NCBI GenBank assembly: GCA_025642075.2
Contig: JAODUO010000563.1
Coordinates: forward strand, 495,080-559,079
Source: Ridgeia piscesae
Taxonomy: Eukaryota; Annelida; Polychaeta; Sabellida; Siboglinidae
DNA: 64,000 bases
Direction of reading: 5' to 3'
The notes beneath the pieces were generated by a model. The model was not told the DNA's origin. It did not search any database and saw only the letters and a list, made by a program, of their open reading frames with translations. Of this stretch, positions 49,883-61,495 are shown piece by piece. Made by a program: the position numbers and the translations under genes. How positions within the stretch are numbered: the first letter of the stretch is position 1; each line of letters starts with the position of its first letter.

Positions 49883-50513
49883 GTAGACTGGATATCAGAA
49901 CGCATCGTCACAGAGAAAGATAAACGGTCGGAAGACATTATCAACTGATCACATAAATATAACCTACTGGCAGCATAAAACACGATTACAAAAGTCTAAT
50001 TACAGACAGGTTACAAGGATGTGAATGATCGTGGGACTATCCATAATATAAGGCTGCCTTGTCTATTTATCTATTTGTTTTGCCGTCTTTATATGAATAC
50101 GAGTCTTGTTACATCGCGACTGTTGTCCGACAGTCTCCATCCGTCTGCTGCACTGGCCATGTGTCTTTCTTTTGTAGACATACTTTACAAACGGCGCAAT
50201 AAACAAAACAATACACCCGGGTGACACACGTCAGCGCCCGGTAATCTAACAAAAACACAGTTGATCGAATGACATTACAAAGACTGTATAACAGCAAGTA
50301 TGAATAAGTAAACATTGTCCGTACTATACATATACCTTGCTTTAAAATTAAAGTTAATTTAGAATGCAACTTTAAAATAAAGTTTGCCATTACGGATTCT
50401 GAACAAAGTCTACTGTCCATATTTAAAAGATATACCCATGTTATATGTATTAAATGCAATATCATGCCCTAGCTATCAACCCGTTTCACTCTACACAGGT
50501 CTATCATCCAGAC

Positions 50514-50515
<2 letters not shown>
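49883..50515. other. Non-coding, nothing recognised
   Basis: Ordinary AT-rich spacer without recognised features. Confidence 0.5.

Positions 50516-50569
<54 letters not shown>
50516..50569. repeat. (TA)27 microsatellite
   Basis: A pure TA dinucleotide run of 54 bp. Confidence 0.98.
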
Positions 50570-50571
<2 letters not shown>

Positions 50572-53500
50572 CTGATTCTTACGATGTAATGTCAGTTCGG
50601 GTCTAACCAACAAGCAAACAATAAAAAAACATGAAGTTTCACAAGCTGGCCACATATAAATGCACTTTTGATGGGGGGGGGGGTGACACCAGCAACTGTC
50701 TATGTTCGAGAAAGCTAAGCTGGTACAAACACGAATGCAGTTTTTTTGCGCAGACATAAAACAGTGGTCGTATTCCATGAAAGCAGCTAGGTTGAACGCA
50801 CAGTATAGCTCGCATCGTTAAATGCTTTGCGTCGTAGGATATTCATTTATTTCCGGATGAGCGCTTGTGGTTGCGACACGTTGGACTCATCCGAACACAC
50901 TTAATTAGTTGACATAAAGCAAAAACGCCATTACATAGAACCCACATTGTGAATTTCCAATGGATCGTCACAATCAGCGACCCATCTATAGTTGCGTAAC
51001 AAAGGTAACTTGTGGCGTTTAGTGTTTCAAATTAAAAATAAACCTGTATTGTATCTCTTAACAAGTACATCTTAAGAATCTCAAATAGACATACTTCAGA
51101 AGTCTTCTCTGCCATGGTGTACCTATTGATTATTTATGAAGCACCATCGTAAGCCTACACTGCAGTCGTACCCCGGGGAAAATAACAGGAGCACGGGCCG
51201 TTGAGATGCCGCGCCAATGCCAGAACATGTAAACTGACAATTAAAACAACTTACGCACTTGTATTCTCCGCGACACAAATACGCGTGTCCGTTCATCCAT
51301 CTCTAGGTCCCGTCCACCCTTAAATCGCTGTTACAATATGTCACCATCTCGCCTTCGTTTTCAGTTGCTTCAGCTGAGACTTAGTCGCTCTTGACATTCC
51401 TTCATCACATCCTGTCTCCGTCTTCTAAACGAATTATCTGCTTTCCCTCTCCCTCCCCAATGTATGTCATGCCCCTGAAGAATATAATTTTTTTATAATG
51501 TACGTCTGCCTTTGAACAAAGACTTGGTATAAACCACTAGTCATTATAATGGCAAATTATCTTTATTATTGTTCGCACATAATTCCCTTTTAGATATGTG
51601 GTGATGAATTTATTCGTTAATTATATTTCTTAACAATTGTATTTTTTATTCATATATAATTTTTAGAGTTTGTTTTTGCTGTACTCTCTTTTATAATATA
51701 CTTTATTTATTAATTTTCCCCATGAGGAACAAATAAAGGTATTTTAATTTCATTTGCTTGTTCTGCGAATCCAGAAACCTAGATACCGGAAGTCTGCTAT
51801 GTTCTCAAGTAAATCGAGAAAATGGGTGAAATTTGTATAACTGCGCATTGCTTTTGAAGCCGATGACGCAATTTTGGTAAATGTGCTATTTCATCAGATG
51901 CAAACGCAGTGATTTATAGCCATTAATTTTTAAGTTAACACTTACCACAGCCGTGAATTCTGGGGGCTTTCAACTTTGCTTGCAAACGCAGCCCGATGTG
52001 CTCTATTGCTTTTAGCCCGGCCGATGTGTGTATGAATTGTGCATTTTATGATACAAGCATGAAATTTGGCACAAATATCACGCTTGTATTATAAAACGCA
52101 CAATTCGGCCATACTTTATCACATATTGGCTTGGCTATTTCTAATAAATCACCATTGACGAAACGCACTAACTTAGTCATACCTAATTTTAAAAGAGATC
52201 GATTAATATAAAAAATATTGATTGATTTTTAAACAGTGGCATACCGTGGATGTCGGAGTGGGGAGTGGGCTAACAATAATCGAGCATATAAAAGCGTGAT
52301 TCATTTGCCGCGTAATGGCGCAAACCGTTATAAAAAAATTGTCTTCCAAAGCCAAAGGAGTTCGTGGGTATTGGACGTGATTAACTCTGATGTCATGGCT
52401 GTCACGTGTGTAAACACAGACCACAACCCCTAGTCGAACCATTCTACTCGAACAGACACTTTGAAAACCGTGGGTGTATTAATGTCATACGATGGCTTGC
52501 ACTAAACAGAATCAAACTGAAAGTTCATTGAACCTTCCCATGACAACTACGCCCTTATGCAAGTACAATTGTCCACACGAAGTGTTCTGTGCCATTATAA
52601 CTAAATAAAAGTTCGTGTATGTGCATCTGTGCGCGCCCGTGATTGCGCGTGAATTAGTTACCTACGTGAAGGTTTCTGCAGTTCCACGAAGTCTTTTAGT
52701 GAGTGAATGAGTGAGTGAGCGAGCGAGTGTGGGGGTGGACGTGGTATGATATGGTTATTAATGCTAACTGCGCACGAATCACGCCTGCAGTGTTTTTCAC
52801 AAGAGACAATCACATTACGATAGGTCATAACAATCGGCTTCGTCGGGATGGAAACCTGAATGTATTGTTTTCTTTCTGAGAAAGGTTACGTGCAACACCG
52901 TCTTACGCCGCAAAGGTGTTGTCGTTTAAGATTATTAAGCAACTTTTTCACAGCTTCAACAATCTTCTTTAAAAGGATTCACCGGGGCATTTGTTCATTT
53001 GTTCGTTTCTTTGTCACCGTTTAGTTTCCGACACAACAGCTACTGTTTCCGCCAGTCGACGGTGCAGTTGACGGAGACAAGAAGGTAGGACCTACATGAG
53101 GCCTGCGTAAGGAGTGGTTTGTATCGTTTACTGCGTTTCAGGCATATGACTGACAAGACATACGCCCATTATGCCAACGAAAGAGAACTTCGCACCAATG
53201 GTCCCTTTAAATGCATATCGTGTGCTTTCTCCACTCCTTTGCTTCCGCATATTAAATAACGCAGGATACGTTTGTGCTCATTAGCATAAATAAATTGCAC
53301 ATACAGATACTTCCTGTTTTCGTCAAGTATCTCAAAAATAATTAGTAAAAATATTTAAGCTTAGTCCTCGAAGGATGTGTATCGGAGCAGTATTAGAAAA
53401 CAGATTCGCGTCGTGCCAAATAATGGTGTGTATATCATGTGGGTTTGTCGTTTATAAGAAATACACTTCGCATTTACAAAATGTTATTCAAAGCGGTTGA

Positions 53501-54400
53501 ACGTCGATAGTTGTTTATTCTATGTGCATGCGCAGTCGCTAACACCTCAACCAGTGCGCACTACAACTAACAACCGCATGTATGTGTTGATAAAATCTTT
53601 ATAAGAAACGAGGATTTGTTGTATAAAAGATCTCCTTAACAGTGTCTGTAAAAACAAGCGATATAATTTGATCCGCGGCACTGAACGCAACGGGTAGTTT
53701 ACTCGTTCTTATCTCGTTTTAATTTCAGTTCAGTTGTAACTTAATTAAGGTTAATTGTTTGAACGATCTTATCATTCTCACAGAATGTTCTACGTTGTCA
53801 TAGCTTGTCGAAGAAAGTAACGTAATATTACGACATCGATCATAACCATATAATTGTTGGGCAAACTGCGTCATTTTCGACGAATGTCGCAGGATAAAAA
53901 GATGCTTCCATCTGACGGCTCATGAGTCATCTCCTTGAACAAGCAGACGACACTGCGTGAATTGGCGGTTCGAATTTCAGGGCTTTTCTATAAAATACGC
54001 CTAAAAACACGACTTTCGCATTGCCCTAACAGCATCCGTAACGACGAACCACCCGAGGCGAGACTATGACGTTGACAGTGAAATGTCGGGTTCAGTGTCC
54101 GCGTGTGTTTGTCCGTGTGTCTGTCGGTGGGGTTCTGACAGCTACCAGTTTGTTGACGGCAATGTCTTGCTTTCCGCGGGCAGGTGTAATTCTTCCACAG
54201 CGAAGCACAGGGCGCCACAAATAACCAACCCTATCTGTCGAGTAAGTTGGGATCTTCTTACGTTGTCATCGCGGCAGTCAGCCAATTGCCTTGTTTCCAT
54301 TCGTCATCAAGTTGGAAGAATTATAAAATTTTAGTTGTGTCATAAGAAATTTGCGTTGTTTCCAGTTTGATGAAAATGCGCCCCCACGATGTGTGTAGGT
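50570..54400. other. Non-coding, nothing recognised
   Basis: Nearly 4 kb without a recognised exon, RNA gene or element. There is a small G-run near 50674-50683 and a short (GTGA)n tract near 52700-52730. GGTTCGAATT at 53967 resembles a Pol III B box but lacks an A box and arms. Confidence 0.5.
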
Positions 54401-54485
54401 GGTGTGTGTGTTTGTTTGTGTGTGCGTGCGTGCATGCGTGTACATGTTTGTATGGTATGTGTGTGCGCGCGCACGTGTGTTTGCA

Positions 54486-54522
<37 letters not shown>

Positions 54523-54590
54523 GCGTGCGTGCGTGCGTGCGTACGTACGTACGTGTGTGGTGTGTGTGCATATGGGTGCGCACGTGTGTG
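54401..54590. repeat. Degenerate (GT)n/(GCGT)n/(ACGT)n tract
   Basis: About 190 bp of alternating purine-pyrimidine sequence with (GT)n, GCGCGC, GTGC and TACG tetranucleotides, ending about 300 bp upstream of the mL54 start codon. Confidence 0.93.
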
Positions 54591-54886
54591 TTTTTTATTC
54601 CGGAAAACAACGTATTTTATGTAACAGACCAATGTTGTATTAAGGTTATTATACTTAATAGAGTGGGTCTCATATTAGCGGCATGTCATGTCTTAATGAG
54701 AGCCTCCTTGACCATAAATGTCATTAAATTTTTTGTGGTCATATAAATGATTCCGATTCAGATCTAGAAGCTATGCGGTCTTGAAAACTTAGTGAAGGTA
54801 CTGTGCGCCAAGACCAGAAAGTGCTGCCATCTCACGGCGCTTAGGTGTTTGACGCCGACGACACGAGATGGCGACACCTGTTTAAA
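54591..54886 (+). promoter_or_regulatory. Presumed promoter and 5' UTR of MRPL54
   Basis: This is the sequence immediately upstream of the mL54 ATG, with moderate CpG content near 54815-54880 and no TATA box. A first ATG in AAGACC context is not seen; an in-frame GTG-led frame starts at 54845, but the ATG at 54887 in AAAATGGCG context is the natural start. Confidence 0.35.
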
Positions 54887-57800
54887 ATGGCGACGTTCAG
54901 GTTGTCATTACAGCGATTGTGGCAGTCACATATTCCAAGTCATCTGTGCAAGCCAACACAAGCTTGGAAGATCCCATCGCATGGTTATGCTGTTAAGAAA
55001 TTAAGTGCGTATTCGTTTACTTCAGCTCACTACAACTGTTCTGTTAGTCGGAAAAGTGGTCCGATTGACCTTGTTCATCCGATACACCATATTATCGCCC
55101 ACACACCCTTTCACGTTTGTCATAATTATATCGGTCATAATAAATGCCCACATTGCTGCCAGTTTTTGGCATTATGGCTAACACATTTGTTTAGGTGTGA
55201 TGAATGCTTCAGTGCAAAGAAATAGATTTTATCAATTCTGTGTCAGGGCAGAACCGTCCTAGCCTAGGGCTAGACTAGTACACTGTAGTCAAAAAAGTAG
55301 AGGAGAATAGTCTATGTCTAGACTAGTCCACTTATATAAAATAGGAGTTAGGATAGGGTCAGTGTGTGTCTATTACATAATGCAGCATGCTACAGGACCC
55401 CAGCCCACAGGATAATTAATCAGCCATAGGTTATTAACACAATAGGAACCCTGACTACTAGACCCCTATTTTATAATAGTGGACTGGTCTAGATAAGCTA
55501 TGTTCCCCAAAGTTGACATGATCCCCACTGCCTTCTGCCAAGGCTGTATAGAAGACTATAGCATGTATAAAGAAGCACTTAATCACGCTACAGCTGAAAT
55601 TAGAAATTCAAAGAGAAGCTACGAACAAAAAATAGCTTTTAATATAAAACATGACAGCAAGAGTTTTTATGCGTATGTTCGAAGTAAACAGAAAGTTCAG
55701 GATAAGGTCGGTCCTCTAGAAGGTAGTGATGGAAACATAATAACAGAGGGATTCTTAATGGCAGAAAACCTAAATGAGTACTTTAGTTCGGTGTTTACCA
55801 GGGAAGATATTAGTATATTACCAGTACTTGAGACTAAGTTCGAAGGGAGAGAGTTTGACTATTTAGGACAACTAATTGTAACCCCAACAATGGTAGCTAG
55901 GAAAATAAGAGATATGAAGGATAATAAATCACCTGGAGTGGATGGGATTCCTCCCAAATTACTATTGAAATTTAGAACAAATCAGCATACCGCTTAACAG
56001 TGTTCAATTTGTCATTAGAGGAGGGAATAGTTCCGTTAGAATGGAAAGAAGCAAACATTATACCATTATTTAAAAGGTTCGAGAAACAAGTCAGAGAACT
56101 ATAGACCAGTGAGTTTAACATCGGTAATTTTGCAAACTATTAGAAAGACTAATTAAAGATCACCTGGTTGATTTTCTTGTTAAAAATAAATTGATAAACC
56201 CATCTCAACATGGGTTTTTAAAAGCGAGGTCATGCTTAACAAATATGTTATGTTTTTGGAAGATGTCACAAAGTGGCTAGATGAGGGATCACCAGTAGAT
56301 ATAATCTACTTAGATTTAAAAAAGCCTTTGACAAAGTGCCACACCAAAGACTACTACTTAAACTAAAGGCCCATGGCATAGGAAATGGAATGATCAACTG
56401 GATAGAAAAATGGCTTATTGATAGAAGACAAAGAGTAGTTGTTGATGGGGAGGTTTCAAACTGGAAAGCGGTTTTGAGTGGAGTACCGCAGGGATCAGTA
56501 CTGGGACCTATTTTATTCTTAATATTTATCAATGATTTGGATGATGACATAACAAGCAAGGTGTTGAAGTTTGCGGACGACACAAGTGTTTAGGAAAATT
56601 AAAAGTGATGCAGATAGACAGCATTTACAAGATGATCTTAATAAGTTGATAGAATGGTCTGAGAAGTGGCAAATGCTGTTTAATTTTGGAAAGTGTAAGT
56701 GCCTTCACACAGGACATGGGAATGAAGATGCACAATATACAATGGGTGATACTGTACTAAATACTACCTTAAAGGAAAAGGACTTAGGGTTAACTATAGT
56801 GCTGACATGAAGGTATCAGAGCAGTGTGGAATTGCACAGCAAAGGGAAACCAAATTCTTGGATTAATTAGGCGAAATATAGTGTACAAAAAAAAAGAACT
56901 AATAATACCGCTGTATAAAACAATAGTTAGGCCTCACTTAGAATATTGTATACAAGCATGGAGGCCATATCGCAAGAAGGATATTGATATGCTAGAAAGA
57001 GTACAAAGGAGAGCAACCAAAATGATACCAAAACTCAGGAATATTAGTTATGAAATGCGTCTAAAAGAATGTGGTTTAACAACACTAGAAACCAGAAGAT
57101 TGAGAGGAGAGCAGATTGAGGTGTTTAAAATATTGAATGGATATGAAAATATTGACAGAAATATTTTTTTCACAGTCAAGGAAGAGAGAAGGACTAGAGG
57201 ACATGGAGTTACATTAGCAAAGAAGCAGTGTAGACTAGATAATAGAAAATTTTCATTTTCACAAAGAACAGTAAACGAATGGAACAGATTATCAGCTGAT
57301 TGTGTAGGTGCTAGTAGTGTTAATATATTTAAAAATAAAATCGACATATACCTAAGACGGGCGGGGTATACTTAGATAGATAGGTTGGACTCTCGATAAG
57401 CCAAATGGCTTCCTAGTCCACCTGCCATCTAGAGTTGAATCTCTAGGTGGCAATCTTGTTAAATCTTGTTAAACCTGACTGGTCATTGCATCCACATGCT
57501 AAGCAACTGACCTAACCTTGCTATCCTGGAATGTGTAAACTGCAACCTCTGTTCCCAGCAACCCTTTTTGGCATTGCCATCGAAAAAAATATTTTTTATA
57601 TAAAGTTAACAATTCCTTGTTTCAATTTCAGCCGGAGCAAAGGGTGCCAAGGCTATGGCGGCGGCTGGAGGCGTACAACGCAAGCGGCTCGAAGTTGAGA
57701 CAGACCCGGAGAAACTCTGCAAGTTTGTTTGTGGAGGGAATATCTACAAAGAGGGATCAGATCCGGAACTGAAACCAGACAGCGAGTATCCAGACTGGCT

Positions 57801-57963
57801 GTGGGAGCTGCGCACGGAGAGAGGCAGTGTCCCACTTGAGGAGCTGGAGCCAGACACATACAAGTACTGGCAGTGTCTACGACACACCGAGATGAAGAGA
57901 GTCGCAAAGTTGCGCAAAGCCAAGCACAAGTTTAAAGACTTCAGGAAAGTTTACACGTGGTAG
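54887..57963 (+). CDS. MRPL54: Mitochondrial ribosomal protein mL54 (two exons)
   Basis: Exons 54887-55004 and 57632-57963 join to encode 149 residues (human mL54 is 138). Exon 1 gives a mitochondrial presequence-like N-terminus (MATFRLSLQRLWQS, basic, no acidic residue, amphipathic) and ends GYAVKKL, where the human protein has a similar DYAKK step. The donor is TTAA|GTGCGT, the acceptor TTTCAATTTCAG|CC, and the intron is phase 1, so the spliced codon reads Thr. Exon 2 holds the family core: NIYKEG (76-81), LKPDSEYPDWLWEL (86-99), LEELEPDTYKYWQ (108-120) and a lysine/arginine-rich tail. The protein is a structural component of the mitochondrial large ribosomal subunit. The 2627-bp intron contains a TIR element and a truncated retrotransposon in sense orientation. 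A variant polyadenylation signal, ATTAAA, lies at 58053-58058. No break is seen in the coding exons. Confidence 0.9.
55005..55307 (+). other. First part of the MRPL54 intron
   Basis: Unique intron sequence following the GTGCGT donor. The exon-1 frame stays open to 55225, which is read-through and not coding. CTAGACTAGTACACT near 55270-55285 resembles the inner TIR sequence of the adjacent MITE. Confidence 0.7.
55308..55500. mobile_element. Small TIR element (MITE) in the MRPL54 intron
   Basis: The 193-bp element has imperfect inverted ends of about 45-50 bp: TAGTCTATGTCTAGAC, TAGTCCACTTATATAAAATA on the left, and the inverse of TAGCTTATCTAGACC, AGTCCACTATTATAAAATA on the right. No coding capacity. 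The superfamily is not determined, because flanking target duplications could not be fixed. Confidence 0.75.
55551..57464 (+). mobile_element. Non-LTR retrotransposon copy 2, 5'-truncated, in MRPL54 intron
   Basis: Nearly identical by eye to copy 1 from 36202 to 38124 (position offset 19349 at the start, 19340 at the end, so net nine bases shorter). It lacks the whole endonuclease and starts between the endonuclease and RT. It includes the RT motifs (GVPQGSVLGPILF, FADD) but is broken by several small deletions, for example near 55965, 56005, 56075, 56260, 56316, 56583 and 56835. It keeps the bases that copy 1 lost near 37264 and 37690. The 3' end has the same stem-loop (57423-57452), followed by a doubled CTTGTTAAAT. 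It lies in the same orientation as the host gene. Confidence 0.92.
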
Positions 57964-58177
57964 CCTGCTATAACATTGCAACATAAATGGCTCGATTCTA
58001 TCTCACATAAAGAAACCTGGGTCACAGGAACATCAATTTTGTGTCATACCAAATTAAATGTGTGATTTTACACAGAATTGGGTCAGTTCTGTTCAGCAAG
58101 ATACAGTTTAGTTAGAATTTTACAGGCCTGTGATATAATTATTATCAAGTTTTATGATGACCAGTAATACACAATAC
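57964..58177 (+). other. 3' UTR/flank of MRPL54
   Basis: Directly follows the TAG at 57961-57963. ATTAAA at 58053-58058 is the only polyadenylation-like hexamer before the hAT-like element. AATAAA hexamers at 58648 and 58704 lie inside that element. Confidence 0.5.
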
Positions 58178-58755
58178 CAGGGTTGGGTCCAAATACACAT
58201 TTTGGGATAAAAAAAAACACAAAAACAAAAAAAATCTTGGATAAATCAAATACGTTGCTTTTCCAGATTTCAATTCAAATACAAAAAAATGTTTCCAATA
58301 CAAATGCATTGCATTTTTTTTTATTGAAATACGATTCAAATACATGCACTTTTACTACACATACCTGTAGTAGGAAACCTGGCTTATTTTGCACTACCAG
58401 TAGCCTAGGATGTTTACACAGCATGTTTGAAGCATATTGTGACTGGAGTCAAAAACATATTTTATGGCTATGGATTATGACAAGCCTCACTGGTTTCTCA
58501 TTCATTCATTGATGCTTATGTTTAACCAGCAGCTTCACTCTAGGCCAATTTTCTCAGTGCTGCCTCCCCATTATTGACCGTGTCACAGGTGTGAAACCAT
58601 TCTGTCTTGGGCCCATCAGACTGTGAGGCAATGCTTTTGTTAATAATAATAAATGTGTGGTATTTGCAAATAATTTCAAATACAAGTATATGTACTTGTA
58701 CAAAATAAATACAAAACAAATCTGTATACAAATACGTATTTGGATCCCAACCCTG
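58178..58755. mobile_element. hAT-like non-autonomous element
   Basis: Termini CAGGGTTGGG (58178-58187) and CCCAACCCTG (58746-58755) are inverted, and the inner bases continue as inverted copies (TCCAAATAC and GTATTTGGA). The flanks CACAATAC (58170-58177) and CACAGCAC (58756-58763) match at six of eight positions, fitting a decayed 8-bp hAT duplication. The interior is AT-rich with AAATACAAATA-type subterminal runs and no transposase. Confidence 0.8.
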
Positions 58756-59552
58756 CACAGCACTTCTCTCCCATTGATCACAAGAAATTACCACAAAATA
58801 ACTTCTGGATTTTAATTTTCTTCATTTTGGCAATAACCATTTATTATGACAATGTTTCACTCAACTATTTTATTGCTTAAATACAAACTATGGTAGATCT
58901 AAAACCACTGTTTTTTTTACGTCACCTGTACATTACTTAGGGTTTGTTCAAGTATGGTAGGTATCAATTGTACATAGCATTATAATTCACCAAATGAGTT
59001 TGTAAAAAATGATGAAATTAACCAGTATGATGTTTATAAACTAAATGTCAAGATCACCTTAGATTTAGGCCATCCACTGATCCAAGCAGACTACCAAGTA
59101 GGTATTCAACGACTCTAACACATTTCATTACATTTAATTAATATGTCCTTTAACAAATCTAATGGAATAAAAAATTAGTACCAGTTATAAAACTATTTAA
59201 CCAGCGTCAACACAACTTGTTAGAAGATTTCAATGAAATATATATGAATTTTGACAAAGGAAAACATCAAGGTATATGGATAGACCCGACCATCTATTTC
59301 AGTAAATGACTAGCCCTATATTTACTAAGTCGAAGAATGACATCGTTTTGACTCGAGACGTGTTGAATGTGATATCCAGCAACATTTTCAAAGTATTCAA
59401 AATTAGTAGGTAAAATAAATAATTCCTGCCTACATACATACGTAGAAGAAGACAGTTTTTTAATTGTCAAGTAGCACTGATGACTAGAATAAACAACGTT
59501 TTCAGGTTTACCAGATGATTACGTCACGCTGGCTCCGTTGCCGTGTTTACAT
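58756..59552. other. Non-coding, nothing recognised
   Basis: AT-rich spacer; no exon or element recognised. Confidence 0.5.
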
Positions 59553-59827
59553 TTATTTTGGACTTAGGGTGATGTTTCTGCTCGTGGGCGATAAATGTAA
59601 AATCATCAATGTGCGGCAAAACGCAAAGCATTTATAATAATACCTACCACTGGCTGTTGTTTCCCTGTGGTGAGTAATGTGAAATAGTTGACAAATAAAA
59701 ATATTACCTTTTTACGATTACCAGTCGTTATGGATTATGACGCTCTGAAGTCATGTGATCTGCGTTTCCTATGAAAACAGGTTGCAAAAACTTGTTTGTC
59801 ACGTGTTATTTTGAGAAAAATAACTTT
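59553..59827. mobile_element. Truncated relative of the 48661-49083 MITE
   Basis: Collinear with the left two thirds of that element: GATGTTTCTG, ATAAATGTAAAATCATCA, GCAAAGCATTT, AATATTAC, GGATTATG, TCA-GTGAT, AACTTGTTTG, CGTGTTA and AATAACTTT. The right TIR is missing and homology fades where the 75-bp array begins. The GCGCATGCGC palindrome has decayed here. Confidence 0.75.
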
Positions 59828-60728
59828 GCTGAAAGTGTGTAGACCTATCAAACAACCTCTCCTGGAACCCAAACATCAACAAGATAGGCAATAAAGCAAA
59901 TAGCTGAAAGTGTGTAGACATATCAAACAACCTCTCCTGGAACCCATACATCAACAAGATAGGCAATAAAGCAAATAGCTGAAAGTGTGTAGACATATCA
60001 AACAACCTCTCCTGGAACCCACACATCAACAAGATAGGCAATAAAGCAAATAGCTGAAAGTGTGTAGACATATCAAACAACCTCTCCTGGAACCCACACA
60101 TCAACAAGATAGGCAATAAAGCAAATAGCTGAAAGTGTGTAGACATATCAAACAACCTCTCCTGGAACCCACACATCAACAAGATAGTCAATAAAGCAAA
60201 TAGCTGAAAGTGTGTAGACATATCAAACAACCTCTCCTGGAACCCACACATCAACAAGATAGGCAATAAAGCAAATAGCTGAAAGTGTGTAGACATATCA
60301 AACAACCTCTCCTGGAACCCACACATCAACAAGATAGGCAATAAAGCAAATAGCTGAAAGTGTGTAGACATATCAAACAACCTCTCCTGGAACCCACACA
60401 TCAACAAGATAGGCAATAAAGCAAATAGCTGAAAGTGTGTAGACATATCAAACAACCTCTCCTGGAACCCACACATCAACAAGATAGGCAATAAAGCAAA
60501 TAGCTGAAAGTGTGTAGACATATCAAACAACCTCTCCTGGAACCCACACATCAACAAGATAGGCAATAAAGCAAATAGCTGAAAGTGTGTAGACATATCA
60601 AACAACCTCTCCTGGAACCCACACATCAACAAGATAGGCAATAAAGCAAATAGCTGAAAGTGTGTAGACATATCAAACAACCTCTCCTGGAACCCACACA
60701 TCAACAAGATAGGCAATAAAGCAAATAG
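59828..60728. repeat. 75-bp tandem array, 12 copies
   Basis: Twelve near-identical head-to-tail units of 75 bp (901 bp). The right part of each unit translates on the plus strand as ISNNLSWNPHINKIGNKANS, a segment typical of non-LTR RT C-terminal regions, and continues in frame into the RT tail to its right. The left part (CTGAAAGTGTGTAGAC) continues the MITE relative on its left. Units carry an in-frame TGA, so no extended RT is encoded. The minus-strand 315-residue open frame is a by-product of a 75-bp (25-codon) stop-free unit. Variation is mainly in the outermost copies. Confidence 0.95.
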
Positions 60729-60730
60729 CA

Positions 60731-61495
60731 AGCTTGGATTCATCAAGAGAACTAGGCCTAGGTAGTAGTTGTTGAAATAAATTTCAATTCAACCCCCAGT
60801 CCATCAAGGACTATGCCTATCTGAGTCTGGTCCGCCCACACCTCGAATACTGCTACTTTGTGTGAAACCCATATACCACTTGAAACATCAACTATCTAGA
60901 GGGGGTCCAGCACCAGGTTGTGGTCCATAAGTACAGCTGGTAAGTATCTGGGTCTACTTTGGCCTCAGCTCTCTCCTGGCCAACGAGGGCTGAGGTCAGA
61001 CTTTCCACTGTGTACAAAATTACAAACAATCTCTTAGACATCGATCCCAACCAATACCTCAAGCCCGGACAGAGCCAAACAAGATCCAACCACCCACACA
61101 ACTATCCACTTTCCACAACTACTATAAATGCAGCTTCTTTCCCCCGAACAATAGCACAGTGGAACAGAGTTCCATCTAATGCATTTATTCCCAACAACCT
61201 CGATGGCTTCAAGTGCATTGCAGAATACTGACAAGACAACTGCACCCTTCAGGTACTTCCCATAGACCACACAACACCACCACCCTGCCCCCTCCACACC
61301 CCTCCCCCACCGCCCTTCCACCCTCCCCAACACTGTCCTATTCTTTTGCTCATCCACTCCACCCTAATCCCATATTCCCAAGCACAAACACTCTTATTCC
61401 ACTTGCAGATAACCAGCCATCCTGAAACCGACCATCCGTACTAGTGCATCATGCCGCAGTAGGGGTTTTGCACTACAAAAGATCAGAATCAAACT
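60731..61495 (+). pseudogene. Non-LTR retrotransposon 3' region (second family)
   Basis: It encodes, with frameshifts and stops, the order KLGFIKR, IKDYAYLSLVRPHLEYC, NPYTT-NINYLEGVQH, KYSW, TVYKITNNLLDI, then SFPRTIAQWNRVPSNAF and a stop at 61229-61231. These are the standard C-terminal blocks of CR1/Jockey-type polymerases. The roughly 260-bp 3' UTR is C-rich and ends around AAAGATCAGAATCAAAC. The family is distinct at nucleotide level from the copies at 35 and 55 kb. The RT catalytic core is absent, and the left boundary is the 75-bp array. Confidence 0.82.

Noticed and set aside
53960..53975. Second Pol III B box (GGTTCGAATT)
   Set aside because: Imperfect at the end, with no A box or tRNA arms upstream.
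54845..55225. 126-residue frame as a stand-alone protein
   Set aside because: Its first part is upstream sequence and its last part is intron read-through; only 54887-55004 is coding, as exon 1 of MRPL54.
59799..60746. 315-residue minus-strand frame with a 25-residue repeat
   Set aside because: It is antisense to a 75-bp array whose sense strand is RT-derived; its openness follows from a stop-free 75-bp unit.
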